From: Gleimia hominis
Lineage (GTDB): Bacteria; Actinomycetota; Actinomycetes; Actinomycetales; Actinomycetaceae
DNA: 64,000 bases
Reading direction: 5' to 3'
Assembly (NCBI RefSeq): GCF_032085515.1
Contig: NZ_JASXSX010000001.1
Location: forward strand, 1,178,001-1,242,000
A model generated the notes under the pieces. The model saw only the letters and a program-made list of their open reading frames with translations, did no database searches and was not told the origin of the DNA. Both the position numbers and the translations under genes were made by a program. Within the stretch, counting starts at the first letter, position 1. Every line of letters begins with the position of its first letter. Shown piece by piece: positions 8,392 through 17,793 of the stretch.

Positions 8392-8838
8392 ATGGCGAAG
8401 TTTGACGCAGTAGTTGAAGAATCACTACAGCAAACACTGGTAGACCTAATCGAGCTGGAGCTACAGGCAAAGCAGGCTCACTGGAACATTAAGGGCGCAC
8501 GCTTCCGCGCGTTGCACCTGGCGTTGGATGAGATTGTTTCTCTGGTCCGCACCGACCTGGATGAGGTTGCTGAGCGCCTCGCGACAATTGGTGGCAACCC
8601 CGATGGCCGCTCCGCTACGGTATCGAAGACCACGTCTTTGGATGAGATTGAAAACGGTGACCTTTCCGTAGACAAGACGTACCAGCTGATGGCAGAGAAG
8701 GTGCAGGCTGTGTGCGATAAGGTTCGGGAGAACCTGGGTGCTGCCGACGACGCCGATCCGATTACCGGTGACCTACTGATCAGCGTTGTTTCTGGTTTGG
8801 AACAGCAGGCCTGGTTCCTGCGTGCAGCCACCGAATAA
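8392..8838 (+). CDS. dps: Dps family ferritin-like DNA-binding/iron-storage protein
   Basis: 148 residues, a compact Dps. The inter-subunit ferroxidase site is visible: H30 in QAHWNIKG, H42 in LHLALDE and the acidic pair in DLDEVAERLA at 55-63. Dps dodecamers oxidise Fe2+ with H2O2, store iron and protect DNA in stress. It begins at an ATG with a strong AAAGGAGGAG site. There is no lysine-rich N-terminal tail, so direct DNA binding is uncertain. Transcription ends at a strong terminator at 8967. Confidence 0.94.
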   Translation: MAKFDAVVEESLQQTLVDLIELELQAKQAHWNIKGARFRALHLALDEIVSLVRTDLDEVAERLATIGGNPDGRSATVSKTTSLDEIENGDLSVDKTYQLMAEKVQAVCDKVRENLGAADDADPITGDLLISVVSGLEQQAWFLRAATE

Positions 8839-8884
8839 TCGGTGCAACGCTGCATCTAGCTCGATGATTCTTAGCATAGAGATT

Positions 8885-8907
8885 TAGGTTCTTAGCAAAA
8901 GAACCTA
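8885..8907. other. Hairpin downstream of dps
   Basis: A perfect 9-bp inverted repeat TAGGTTCTT / AAGAACCTA with a 5-base loop, 46 bases after dps. It has no U tract and may be part of the 3' UTR before the main terminator. Confidence 0.55.
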
Positions 8908-8933
8908 TTCACACGAAATCTAGCTAGGAGTTC

Positions 8934-8963
8934 GCTAGAAGTTACAAAGCTAGAAGTTACAAA
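8934..8963. repeat. 15-bp exact tandem repeat, two copies
   Basis: GCTAGAAGTTACAAA occurs at 8934-8948 and again at 8949-8963 in the dps 3' untranslated region, just before the terminator. Confidence 0.85.
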
Positions 8964-8966
8964 GAC

Positions 8967-9000
8967 AGGTAGGGTCCGCTCATACGGACCCTACCTCTTT
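8967..9000 (+). terminator. Rho-independent terminator of dps
   Basis: A 12-bp perfect stem AGGTAGGGTCCG / CGGACCCTACCT with a 6-base loop, followed by CTTTTATT. Confidence 0.93.
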
Positions 9001-9201
9001 TATTACCACCCGGCTCCGTATAGCCGCTTCTCCTGGGTCTCACGTTTCACTTTGGGAGTCAAATGCGCCTCGGGGTTGGGCACTGGCACAAACCCCCGAT
9101 CCGAGGGCGGTACCCGGGCGAACCTGCACATGTGGACAGGTATGATGTGGCGGGCGCATTGCGGTAGTCTGAGAGGCGTTAAAGACCGAGAAGAGGAGAA
9201 C
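9001..9201 (+). other. leuS leader region
   Basis: Between the dps terminator and leuS. It holds a good -10 hexamer TATGAT at 9141-9146 without a convincing -35, and upstream of it a GC-rich stem (CCTCGG near 9068 with CCGAGG at 9101). No gene is seen. An AGGGCGGTACC stretch at 9104 resembles a T-box only superficially. Confidence 0.45.
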
Positions 9202-12078
9202 ATGAGCGAAGCTACGGACACTACTCCCCATCGTTACGACCAGCATTTGGCGGGGGAGATTGAACAGCGGTGGCAAGACCAGTGGAAACGTTCAGGAGCG
9301 TTCTACGCGGACAACCCCGTGGGTGACCTAGCTGGCTCGCTGGCAAGTAAGAAACCGTACTACCTGCTTGACATGTTCCCCTTCCCGTCGGGCGCTGGCC
9401 TGCACGTTGGGCACCCTCTGGGGTATATCGCTACGGACACGATGGCGCGCTACCACCGGATGAAAGGTGAGAACGTGCTGTACACCATGGGGTTTGACGC
9501 GTTTGGTTTACCCGCGGAGCAGTACGCGATCTCCACCGGGCAGCACCCGCGCGTAACTACGGATCAGAACGTGGCGAACATGCGTCGCCAGCTGCGCCGC
9601 ATTGGGCTTTCGCACGATTCGCGCCGGTCGTTCCAGACTACGGATTCGGACTACGTGAAGTGGACGCAGTGGATTTTCCTCAAAATCTACAACTCTTTCT
9701 ACGACGAGAACGCGGTTGCGCCCGACGGTTCCCAAGGCGCGGCCCGGCCGATTACACAGTTGCGTGACGAGTTCGCCTCCGGTGCCCGCGAAACCGGTGG
9801 AAAACCTTGGGATCAGATGGATGAGGGCGAGCGCGGGGAACTGCTCGACCAGTACCGCTTGGCGTACGTGGCAGAAGCGCCCGTCAACTGGTGTCCGGGT
9901 TTAGGTACGGTGCTTGCAGATGAGGAAGTTACTAACGAAGGCCGGTCTGAGCGCGGTAACTACCCGGTTTTCAAATCTCGATTGCGCCAGTGGATGATGC
10001 GCATAACTGCGTATGCTTCCAGGCTGGCGGATGATCTGGAGACCGTGGATTGGCCACATAAGGTGGTTGCGCAGCAGCGGAATTGGATTGGTCGCTCTCA
10101 CGGCGCGTACGTGCACTTTGCGGTCGCGCCGAATCAGGGGAGTGCGCTGGAGCAGTTGGAAGTGTTCACCACGCGGCCAGACACACTGTTTGGTGCCACA
10201 TTCATGGTGGTTGCCCCCGAACACCCGCTTGTGGGCACAGATTCGGTTACCGTGCCAGATTCTTGGCCTGAGGGCACGCGGGCAGCCTGGACGGGTGGTT
10301 ACGCTAGCCCGCGTGAAGCGGTGCAGAGTTACCGCGATTGGGCGGCTGCGCGTACGGAAGAGGAACGCACTGCAGATGGTGGGCAGAAAACCGGGGTGTT
10401 CACCGGGATATTTGGGACGAACCCGGTAAATGGGAAGCAGATTCCAGTTTTCATTGCCGACTATGTCCTAATGGGGTACGGCACCGGAGCGATTATGGCG
10501 GTGCCAGCTCATGACGAACGTGACTACGATTTTGCGAAACAGTTCGATCTGGATATTGTCACCACGATTCAGCCGGGGCCGGACCATGAGGAAGGCGCGT
10601 GGACGGGCGATGGGCAGATCGTGAACTCTGCCAATGACGCGATTAACCTCAATGGTTTAGATAAGGCGCATGCGATCGAGAAGGTGACGCAATGGCTGGA
10701 TAGCGCCGGAGTGGGCCGCGCCGCTACAACGTTCCGGTTGCGTGACTGGTTGTTCTCGCGCCAGCGGTACTGGGGGGAGCCGTTCCCAGTGGTTTACGAC
10801 GAGCAGGGGCGGGCGCATGCTTTACCACAGTCGCATTTACCAGTTACATTGCCGGAGGTCGATGACTTCCGTCCGCGCACATTCGACCCGGATGATGCGA
10901 ACTCTTCGCCCGAAGCGTCGCTCGGCCGGGCGCGCGACTGGGTGGAGGTGGAGCTGGACCTCGGGGATGGGCTAAAAACCTACCATCGGGATACGAATAC
11001 GATGCCGAACTGGGCGGGGTCCTGCTGGTACGAACTGCGGTACGCAGATCCTCATAATGAAGAAATGCTGATTGATCCGCAAAACGAGCAGTACTGGATG
11101 GGGCCGCGCCGCGACGGGGAATCTGGTGGTACGGACCTGTACGTTGGGGGTGTGGAGCATGCGGTGCTGCACTTACTGTACGCGCGGTTCTGGCATAAGG
11201 TACTGTTTGACCTCGGCTATGTGTCTTCTTCAGAGCCGTTCCATAAGCTGTTCAACCAGGGGTACGTGCAGGGCTACGCGTTCACAGATGCGCGCGGGCA
11301 GTACGTGCCCGCCGCTGAGGTTGAGGGGGATGAGCAAACCGGCTGGACGTACCGGGGGGAAACCGTTGAGCGTGAATACGGGAAGATTGGTAAGTCCCTC
11401 AAGAACGTGATAAGCCCAGACGAGATTTGTGACGAATACGGGGCGGACACGTTCCGGCTGTACGAAATGTCGATGGGGCCGCTGGAGATCTCTCGGCCGT
11501 GGGATACGCGGGCGGTAGTTGGGTCGTACCGATTCTTGCAACGCTTGTGGCGCAATGCGATAGATGAGAAAACTGGTGCGCTTACCGTGTCGGAAGAGCC
11601 AGCAGACCTGAAAACGCGCAAACTGGTGGCCCGCACTATTCACGAGGTCACGGACGAGTACGAGCACATGCGTTTGAACACGGCGGCCGCCCGCATGATC
11701 GTGTTGAATAACCACCTGACCGGGTTGAAGCAGGTGCCGCGTGAGGCGATGGAACCACTCGTTTTGATGGTTGCGCCGCTGGCTCCGCACATTGCGGAGG
11801 AGCTTTGGCAGCGGCTTGGGCACACGCAGTCACTCACGCGCGAGCCCTTCCCAGTCGTTACAGACGAGTCACTGCTGGAAGAGGATGCGGTCACGTGCGT
11901 GGTGCAGATAGCCGGTAAAGTTCGGGCGCGGCTGGAAGTGAAACCTTCTATTGATGAGGATGAGCTAAGACAACTGGCGCTCGAAACTGAGGCAGCTCAA
12001 AAAGCGCTGGGTGGGCGGGAGCCACTGAAAGTAATTGTGCGGGCTCCGAAACTGGTCAGCATCGTCCTTCCTAAGTAG
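9202..12078 (+). CDS. leuS: Leucyl-tRNA synthetase
   Basis: 958 residues from the ATG at 9202, chosen because GAGGAG precedes it and homologous N-termini begin at the same point; the open frame extends 50 codons further upstream without support. Class I signature HVGH is at 68-71 (PFPSGAGLHVGHPLGY) and the KMSKS equivalent is KIGKS at 728-732, as usual in bacterial LeuRS. The editing (CP1) domain lies between, with the TTRPDTLFGATFMVVAPEHP stretch near residue 329, and the C-terminal anticodon-binding and LIQ-type domains follow. It charges tRNA-Leu, one of which is encoded at 5125. An insert of about 50 residues near 180-240 (rich in Arg, Glu and Gly) is typical of actinobacterial LeuRS. Confidence 0.96.
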   Translation: MSEATDTTPHRYDQHLAGEIEQRWQDQWKRSGAFYADNPVGDLAGSLASKKPYYLLDMFPFPSGAGLHVGHPLGYIATDTMARYHRMKGENVLYTMGFDAFGLPAEQYAISTGQHPRVTTDQNVANMRRQLRRIGLSHDSRRSFQTTDSDYVKWTQWIFLKIYNSFYDENAVAPDGSQGAARPITQLRDEFASGARETGGKPWDQMDEGERGELLDQYRLAYVAEAPVNWCPGLGTVLADEEVTNEGRSERGNYPVFKSRLRQWMMRITAYASRLADDLETVDWPHKVVAQQRNWIGRSHGAYVHFAVAPNQGSALEQLEVFTTRPDTLFGATFMVVAPEHPLVGTDSVTVPDSWPEGTRAAWTGGYASPREAVQSYRDWAAARTEEERTADGGQKTGVFTGIFGTNPVNGKQIPVFIADYVLMGYGTGAIMAVPAHDERDYDFAKQFDLDIVTTIQPGPDHEEGAWTGDGQIVNSANDAINLNGLDKAHAIEKVTQWLDSAGVGRAATTFRLRDWLFSRQRYWGEPFPVVYDEQGRAHALPQSHLPVTLPEVDDFRPRTFDPDDANSSPEASLGRARDWVEVELDLGDGLKTYHRDTNTMPNWAGSCWYELRYADPHNEEMLIDPQNEQYWMGPRRDGESGGTDLYVGGVEHAVLHLLYARFWHKVLFDLGYVSSSEPFHKLFNQGYVQGYAFTDARGQYVPAAEVEGDEQTGWTYRGETVEREYGKIGKSLKNVISPDEICDEYGADTFRLYEMSMGPLEISRPWDTRAVVGSYRFLQRLWRNAIDEKTGALTVSEEPADLKTRKLVARTIHEVTDEYEHMRLNTAAARMIVLNNHLTGLKQVPREAMEPLVLMVAPLAPHIAEELWQRLGHTQSLTREPFPVVTDESLLEEDAVTCVVQIAGKVRARLEVKPSIDEDELRQLALETEAAQKALGGREPLKVIVRAPKLVSIVLPK

Positions 12079-12211
12079 CGGCCCGGGCACTGGCGCGTCG
12101 CGGCCTCCTGGGTGCGTTTACGGTGGTTGCCTGGGCGCGCTTACGCATGCCCGAGCAAGGAATCGCCGGTGCCCTGCTGTCGCATGCCCAAGTAAGGCCC
12201 CGGCCGGCCAG

Positions 12212-13537
12212 TTAGGGGATTTGCGGGTACCCGATGGCTGCGTGGTGGAGCCCGTCTTCGCTGGGGGACAGCAGCCATTGCCGGATTCCGCTTAGCATCT
12301 CGTGGTCTAGCGGAACCGGGGTGCTAGCGGTATTTAACACCACTGTTAGTGCCTGCCCGTTAGCCCCCTTACTGCTGTAGCGGATTTGTTCGTTATCGAG
12401 GTACTCCACGTGCGTGCGCGCGGTCATTAACCACGGATGCTGCGCCCGTAATGCAACGAGTTCCTTGTATGCCCTCAAGAATTCTTTCTCGCGCGCATTC
12501 CAAGCCGCGTTCTTAAGCGAATCGGGCAGTGGGGGGCGGATTGCGTCGTCCCCGCCGAGGCGCTCCTCTTTTACACCACCCCAACCGAACTCATCGCCGT
12601 AGTAGATTGATGGGATTCCGCCTACCGTGAAAAGAATGACTGCGGCGGTAAGAGCCTGCGCGTCCCCGTGAACTTGCGACACGATCCGGGTTACGTCGTG
12701 GTTAGACACAAATGTTTGCGGCACAAACGTGTCTAGGAACTCGTTGTGCCGGCGCAGCGTCCAATCCAGTTCGAAGAAGTTCCGTTCGCGCAAACTAGAC
12801 CACGTTGCTTTCCACAGTTCGTATTCCGTGAGGGAATCCCACCCGGATGCCCGCACCAGCGCGGGGTAGTCGCCGTGAATAACTTCGCCGCAAAACCACG
12901 CTTTTGGAAACTGTTCGCGAACAGGTGGAAGGATCCGGGTCCACGTTGCCGGGTCGAGCGCGTATGCGGCATCTAACCGCCAGCCGTCTGCCCCGGCGTC
13001 CAGCCAGTAGGTCATGACCCGCTGAATATAGGTGAGCACCCCCGGGTGCTCATGATTCAACGCGGCGAGCCCGGTGTGTCCCTCAAACGTGTCGTACTGC
13101 GGAAGGGAACCGACGGACCACCCCTGCCAGTTGACGCGAAAGAAATCCGCGTACTCACTGCGCGGCCCGTTTTGCGCAAGATCCAGCAAGTACGGGTGGC
13201 GCGATCCCACGTGGTTAAACACGCCGTCCAACACTACTTTCAACCCCTTCGCGTGGGCAGCATGAACTAGGGTGCCGAAATCATCACGCGTTCCCAGGCG
13301 GGGGTCAATCGTGTAGTGGTCGACCGTGTCATACCCGTGCGAGTACGAATCGAAAATCGGGCCCAAAAGGATTCCTGTTGCTCCCAAGTTCGCGGCGTGA
13401 TCGCACCAGGGAACCAAGTCCGCGAGGGTGTGGCGCGGCGGTGAATCCGGTTGCGTACCGTCCAACTTCGCGTTCACCGACGGGGTTCCTAAAGCACCCA
13501 GGGGGAAAACCTGCCACAATACTTCGCTGCGTTCCAT
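12212..13537 (-). CDS. GH13 family alpha-amylase/alpha-glucosidase type glycosidase
   Basis: 441 residues with a single GH13 barrel. The four conserved regions are visible: DGVFNHVG at 104-111, GWRLDAAYA with nucleophile D189, FCGEVIHG with acid/base E218, and FVSNHDVTR with the transition-state Asp D281. A short C-terminal beta domain follows from about 360. There is no signal peptide, so the enzyme should be cytoplasmic and act on maltodextrins or short alpha-glucans, together with GlgX and MalQ from this window. It resembles cytoplasmic maltodextrin glucosidases/neopullulanase-like enzymes, but exact specificity is not deducible. It is divergent from the Nei gene with only 52 bp between the starts. 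Confidence 0.88.
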   Translation of the reverse strand: MERSEVLWQVFPLGALGTPSVNAKLDGTQPDSPPRHTLADLVPWCDHAANLGATGILLGPIFDSYSHGYDTVDHYTIDPRLGTRDDFGTLVHAAHAKGLKVVLDGVFNHVGSRHPYLLDLAQNGPRSEYADFFRVNWQGWSVGSLPQYDTFEGHTGLAALNHEHPGVLTYIQRVMTYWLDAGADGWRLDAAYALDPATWTRILPPVREQFPKAWFCGEVIHGDYPALVRASGWDSLTEYELWKATWSSLRERNFFELDWTLRRHNEFLDTFVPQTFVSNHDVTRIVSQVHGDAQALTAAVILFTVGGIPSIYYGDEFGWGGVKEERLGGDDAIRPPLPDSLKNAAWNAREKEFLRAYKELVALRAQHPWLMTARTHVEYLDNEQIRYSSKGANGQALTVVLNTASTPVPLDHEMLSGIRQWLLSPSEDGLHHAAIGYPQIP

Positions 13538-13589
13538 GCTTCCATTGTCGCATTTTCAATGGGATACAGCCGATGGTAAGAATAGGGGT

Positions 13590-14393
13590 ATGCCAGAAGG
13601 ACACGTTCTCCACCGCCTTGCGCAGCGGTTTAACACCGATTTCACGGGGTGCGCACTCCAGATCTCGTCCCCGCAAGGGCGGTTCGAATCCGCGGCGAAG
13701 CAATTGTCGGGCCAGGCATTGACCCGAGCTTTTGCGCATGGAAAGCACCTGTTCCTCCAGTTCGGCGAGCGCTACATCCACATTCACTTGGGGTTGTATG
13801 GCAAGTGGGGCTTTGAATCGTTTGAGGGGCAGGTACCCGCCGCTGTCGGCCAAGTACGCCTGCAAATCATCCGCTCCGGAGAGGTTGCGAGCTTGCGCGG
13901 GCCAAATCGGTGTGAACTGGTCGAACGCGCCGAAGTGGAGGAAATACTGGCCAGGTTAGGGCCAGATCCACTGCATCAAAGCGAGGATTCGTGTGCGAGG
14001 TTTTGTGCGAATATTCGTCGCTCTTCGCGTGCAATTGGGGAACTGGTGATGGACCAGTCGGTAGTGGCCGGGCCAGGGAACATCTACCGCGCTGAAGCAC
14101 TGTTCAGAGTGGGGATCTCTCCGTTCCGCGCCGGGAGCCGCACGGGTGAACGTCGCCTCATACGACTGTGGGACGACCTCGCAGAGCTGATGAGCGCGGG
14201 GGTGGACACGGGCATAATCACAACTGTTTCACCCACCGACCGGCCTGATCCAGCCTTGGAGTACGACCCGGAAGCCTCCCGGTTTTACGTGTATCACCGC
14301 ACCGGCCGGCCCTGCCTGGTGTGCGGAACCCCAGTTAAGGAAAAACGCGTGGCAGGGCGGCGCCTATTCTGGTGCAGCCGATGCCAACGCTAG
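13590..14393 (+). CDS. nei: Fpg/Nei family DNA glycosylase (actinobacterial Nei2 type)
   Basis: 267 residues starting MPEGHVLHRLA, so Pro2 and Glu3, the catalytic imino acid and acid of the family, are present, and the open frame upstream of the ATG at 13590 is not used. A conserved Lys lies at 52 (HGKHLFLQF). The helix-two-turn-helix is at about 155-172 (DQSVVAGPGNIYRAEALF), and a C-terminal zinc finger is formed by C242/C245 and C262/C265. The enzyme removes oxidised pyrimidines and nicks the strand by beta/delta elimination. The gene ends in a 4-base convergent overlap with the GNAT gene. Confidence 0.92.
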   Translation: MPEGHVLHRLAQRFNTDFTGCALQISSPQGRFESAAKQLSGQALTRAFAHGKHLFLQFGERYIHIHLGLYGKWGFESFEGQVPAAVGQVRLQIIRSGEVASLRGPNRCELVERAEVEEILARLGPDPLHQSEDSCARFCANIRRSSRAIGELVMDQSVVAGPGNIYRAEALFRVGISPFRAGSRTGERRLIRLWDDLAELMSAGVDTGIITTVSPTDRPDPALEYDPEASRFYVYHRTGRPCLVCGTPVKEKRVAGRRLFWCSRCQR

Positions 14394-14884
14394 GACAGCG
14401 CTTCGAACCCGAGGTAGTCGTACAGCTGCGCTGCGCGCGTATACGCCTTGTTGAACCGCATTCCGATTGATGAGTACCCCAGGTCTCCGGCCCGGCTAGC
14501 GACCTCGCCAATTAGCGCAGTGGCGATCCCTTTTGACTGCACTTTGGGGTTGACAACTAGATCCACGATGAACGGTTCATCCTTCGGGAGGTCATCCCAC
14601 GGGGGATCCACCGTGGTTAAGATTGCGCCTACGAGCTCGCCGTCTTGCCACGCACCGACAAAGAGGTTGTCGAGAACGCGTCCAAACGCGCCGGAGAAAG
14701 TCATGCGGAGCTCTTCAACGGCTTCCACTAGGTTTTCTGCTGTTTCGTCCGTGCCGTAGGCCACCAGGGTTAGCGAGGCGATTGCGGGAATGTCGAACCG
14801 GGTGAGTGTCGCAAGCTCTACCCCCGCCGGTTTTGATAATCCCGATAAGGCCTCCAGTTGGGCTTTTAATGTGAGTTGTGACAT
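14390..14884 (-). CDS. GNAT family N-acetyltransferase
   Basis: 164 residues. The acetyl-CoA binding motif A is seen as VVNPKVQSKGIATALIGEVA at about 112-131, and the C-terminal YDYLGFEAL at 154-162 is the usual GNAT ending. Motif D/B strands precede it (ELVGAILTTV, FIVDLVV). The substrate is unknown. It is a single gene, convergent with nei and upstream of a repeat array. Confidence 0.85.
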   Translation of the reverse strand: MSQLTLKAQLEALSGLSKPAGVELATLTRFDIPAIASLTLVAYGTDETAENLVEAVEELRMTFSGAFGRVLDNLFVGAWQDGELVGAILTTVDPPWDDLPKDEPFIVDLVVNPKVQSKGIATALIGEVASRAGDLGYSSIGMRFNKAYTRAAQLYDYLGFEALS

Positions 14885-14950
14885 ACCTCTACTTTATGCC
14901 CTTATATGCAGGTAATCACGCGTTTGAGGGATTAGCGGCGGGTTCCACCA

Positions 14951-15093
14951 CCTCACGAGCTTGCCCGAACGGAATCTGGTTTCCACGCGCGTGCTTGTTC
15001 GAACAGAGTTTGTTTTCTATGCGCGAGCTTGCCTGAACGGAATCTGGTTTCCACCACCTCACGAGCCTGCCCGAACGGAATCTGGTTTCCACG
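14951..15093. repeat. Degenerate tandem repeat, four units of about 34-38 bp
   Basis: Four successive units share the core GAACGGAATCTGGTTTCCAC (copies 1, 3 and 4 nearly exact; copy 2 diverged to GAACAGAGTTTGTTTTCTAT), each preceded by CGAGC(T/C)TGCC. The array lies between the GNAT gene start and the 3' end of cysE. Confidence 0.85.
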
Positions 15094-15126
15094 CCCGAAC
15101 CGCGGCTAGTTGAACGTCGTGGCGAG

Positions 15127-15711
15127 TTAAATGTAGAGGGTGGGGTCTATGATCAGGTCTGCGTTAGAGCATTCACTGGTGGCTGGTCGCAGTTTCGCTG
15201 GCACTCCAATTGCCACGTGGTCTGCGGGAACGTCTTTAACTACGACGGCGTTCGCCCCTACTTTTGCGCCCGAACCGATGGTGATGGGGCCGAGCACTTT
15301 GGCTCCCGCGCCGATCATCACGTTAGATTCCACAGTGGGGTGGCGTTTGCCCTGCGTCATGGAAACTCCGCCTAGGGTTACTCCGTGGAAAATCACGACA
15401 TCATCGCCAATTAGCGTGGTTTGACCAATCACCACGCCAATCGCATGGTCGATAAAAACTCGCCGTCCGATTTGCGCCTCAGGGTGAATATCAACTGAAG
15501 TGAGCATCCGGGTGAGGGAAGAAACGATGCGGGCAAGTGTTTTCAAACCCCGTTCCCACAGGCCGTGGGAAATGCGGTACCCCCACAGGGCGTGCACGCC
15601 CGCGTAGGTGAGGGCCACTTCCAGTTTCGACCGCGCCGCCGGGTCCCGGTTCATGGCATTACGCAGGTCTTCGCGAATAAGCTCGCGGATCTTCAAGGTT
15701 TGGGACGCCAC
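15127..15711 (-). CDS. cysE: Serine O-acetyltransferase
   Basis: 194 residues, the short CysE form (EpsC-like) common in Gram-positives. The N-terminal helical part (1-70) is followed by left-handed beta-helix hexapeptide repeats from about 75 to 175 (IHPEAQIGRRVFIDHAIGVV and onward) with the catalytic His in IFHGVTLGG. It makes O-acetylserine, the substrate of CysK encoded just upstream on the same strand, so the two form a cysteine synthesis pair. The start is a GTG at 15711 with a weak site; an internal ATG 17 codons in would cut into the conserved helix region. The C-terminus DPTLYI matches the tail that inserts into CysK (ending in Ile). Confidence 0.94.
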   Translation of the reverse strand: MASQTLKIRELIREDLRNAMNRDPAARSKLEVALTYAGVHALWGYRISHGLWERGLKTLARIVSSLTRMLTSVDIHPEAQIGRRVFIDHAIGVVIGQTTLIGDDVVIFHGVTLGGVSMTQGKRHPTVESNVMIGAGAKVLGPITIGSGAKVGANAVVVKDVPADHVAIGVPAKLRPATSECSNADLIIDPTLYI

Positions 15712-15869
15712 TGGTGTGTACTCTCTTCTCGTGTTCCGTACTTACGGTTCAGATTCTATCGGTCCTGCCCGGCAGCTGCGTCGAGGCAGTTACGACGGGT
15801 GAAGCGGGTTGTAATAGCCACGGGGTTGGTTGCGCATTGACGCCGCGGCAGCCGTGGTGCAACTAACTA

Positions 15870-15894
15870 GGCTGGGCCCGCTTAAGGCCCAGCC
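15870..15894 (-). terminator. Hairpin between cysK and cysE
   Basis: A 9-bp stem GGCTGGGCC / GGCCCAGCC with a 7-base loop, in the 273-bp gap. No strong U tract on either strand; it could attenuate read-through from cysK to cysE. Confidence 0.5.
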
Positions 15895-15984
15895 CAGTTG
15901 TTTAGCGCCTCACTTCACGCTGCATGCCCAGTTGTTTAACACGTTGCTATGCGGTGCGCGCCGCTTCGGTGCGCTTGGCGGAGC

Positions 15985-16932
15985 CTACTTCAAGTAGTCC
16001 TTCCACAGTGGGGTAGACAGGTAGCGTTCCCCGGTGTCAGGCAAAATCGTCACCACCGTCTTACCGGCCGCGTCACTGCGCGCAGCCACCTGCTTACTGG
16101 CCCACAGGGCCGCCCCAGAAGAAATACCAACCAGCAGACCTTCTTGCGCCGCAGCCTTTCGCGCAAAGTCCAATGCTTCGTCGGTTGGAACCGTAATCAC
16201 TTCGTCCACCAGGTCCGCCGCGTAGTTTTTGGGAACAAAATTCGCGCCGATCCCTTGAATCCCATGAGGTCCTGCGTGTCCCTCAGAAAGAAGTGGTGAC
16301 TCTGCTGGTTCCACAGCGACAACGCGCAAGTTCGGGTTCTTTTCTTTCAAGGTGCGGGCCGCGCCCGAAATGGTGCCGCCCGTACCCACCCCGGCCACGA
16401 GGAAGTCAACGTTGCCACCGGTTTGTTCCCAGATTTCCTCCCCGGTGCGCACCTGGTGAATGTGCGGGTTCGCGGGGTTCGTGAACTGGGACGCCAAAAC
16501 GGATCCTGGGCGTTTTTTAACGACCTCGGCGGCGGCATCAACCGCGCCCTGCATCCCATCTTTCGGTTCGGTGAGAATCAGTTCTGCACCAAACGCCCGC
16601 ATGAGTGCGCGGCGTTCCACCGACATGGACGAGGGCATGGTGATAACCACTTTGTACCCGCGCGCCGCTCCGACCATCGCGAGGGCTACCCCGGTGTTCC
16701 CAGACGTGGCTTCTACAATCGTGCCGCCGCTACGCAGTTCCCCGGATTCTTCTGCGGCGTCCACAATCGCGATCGCGATCCGGTCTTTAACTGACCCCGC
16801 TGGGTTGTAGGACTCCACTTTCGCGAGCACCTTAGCGTTCTCGCCGGTAATACGGTTGATTTGAACCAGAGGCGTGTTTCCAACGGCCTGCGTGATGTTT
16901 GAAGCAAAGTTTGATGAAACAGATTCTGACAT
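15985..16932 (-). CDS. cysK: Cysteine synthase A (O-acetylserine sulfhydrylase)
   Basis: 315 residues. The PLP lysine K49 lies in NPAGSVKDRIA and the substrate/phosphate loop is TSGNTGVAL near 75-83. GVGTGGTISG at about 180 binds the cofactor phosphate. The enzyme forms cysteine from O-acetylserine and sulfide, and binds the CysE C-terminus to form the cysteine synthase complex; CysE is encoded next downstream. Starts with an ATG at 16932. No CymR/CysB-like operator is recognisable in the 222-bp leader. Confidence 0.96.
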   Translation of the reverse strand: MSESVSSNFASNITQAVGNTPLVQINRITGENAKVLAKVESYNPAGSVKDRIAIAIVDAAEESGELRSGGTIVEATSGNTGVALAMVGAARGYKVVITMPSSMSVERRALMRAFGAELILTEPKDGMQGAVDAAAEVVKKRPGSVLASQFTNPANPHIHQVRTGEEIWEQTGGNVDFLVAGVGTGGTISGAARTLKEKNPNLRVVAVEPAESPLLSEGHAGPHGIQGIGANFVPKNYAADLVDEVITVPTDEALDFARKAAAQEGLLVGISSGAALWASKQVAARSDAAGKTVVTILPDTGERYLSTPLWKDYLK

Positions 16933-17154
16933 GATGAAAATCCCTAACTAATTGGCATCTAATAGTGGTCTTTAGTGGTCTACGGGTACATGGGCGCAGC
17001 AGTTACCAGCTCGCACGGGCACATAATTGGCAACGCGGTAAAGCCATGCACCCTACAGACACGTGCAACAGCTACAGTGCTGCTGAAAGATCCTCTTAAC
17101 AAAACGTGCCGTGTTCATCACGGTTACGATCCTAACGGCAACCACACTCGAGTG

Positions 17155-17793
17155 CTACCGCGAAACTGGTTTTTCCACTGTCAGCGGATCCAGTTCTTCA
17201 ATTGGCACGGGTTCAGACGCTACCTCAGCGATTAAACTTTCTATTTTTGAGGCCAGGGGCTCGTCCGTGCTGAACACTAACTGCACCCGGTTGGTGTACG
17301 CCGCATCCAGGATTTGCGCGTGACGGGCCCGCAGCTGCGCTTCAAGCCTGCCAGCCACATCGTAGTCAACGGTGACGCGGAACCTGCGTTGGTCTACCAG
17401 CTGCACCACTTGGCAGCGATCCAGGGTTTCGGACACGGATGTTGAATACGCGCGGATGAGCCCGCCGGCCCCCAGAAGAGTACCGCCAAAATACCGGGTC
17501 ACCACCGCGGTCACATTAACCAGTTTGTTTTGAAGCAGGACCTCCAGCATCGGAGGGCCCGCAGTGCCGGATGGCTCGCCATCGTCACTGGAATGCCCCA
17601 CTTCGTTCATGCCTTCTGGCTTCACCACGAATGCGGAACAGTTGTGGGTTGCATCGGGGAACTCTGTTTTTATCTCACTGATGAAAGTGCGTGCCGCGGA
17701 TTCAGTTGGGGTATGCGCAACAGTGGTGATGAAACGCGACCGCTGCACCTCCAGCTCATGGCGCACCAAACTACCGGACTGTATGCTCCGCAC
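17155..17793 (-). CDS. YigZ/IMPACT family protein (UPF0029)
   Basis: 212 residues from the GTG at 17793, chosen because GGAGG lies 7 bases before it; the frame is open 25 codons further up. The first domain has the family pattern RSRFITTVAHTPTESAARTF at about 18-37, then ATHNCSAFVV and HSSDDGEPSGTAGPP near 66-80, then VTRYFGGTLLGAGGLIRAYS. The C-terminal domain (from about 140) has the EF-G domain V-like fold seen in YigZ. The cellular role is unproven; eukaryotic IMPACT acts in translation control. The gene is divergent from rpmF. Confidence 0.9.
   Translation of the reverse strand: MRSIQSGSLVRHELEVQRSRFITTVAHTPTESAARTFISEIKTEFPDATHNCSAFVVKPEGMNEVGHSSDDGEPSGTAGPPMLEVLLQNKLVNVTAVVTRYFGGTLLGAGGLIRAYSTSVSETLDRCQVVQLVDQRRFRVTVDYDVAGRLEAQLRARHAQILDAAYTNRVQLVFSTDEPLASKIESLIAEVASEPVPIEELDPLTVEKPVSR

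Noticed and set aside
9104..9117. T-box-like AGGGCGGTACC sequence upstream of leuS
   Set aside because: The position that must pair with the tRNA 3' end has C instead of U, the leader is short, and a -10 box lies downstream of it. Likely chance.
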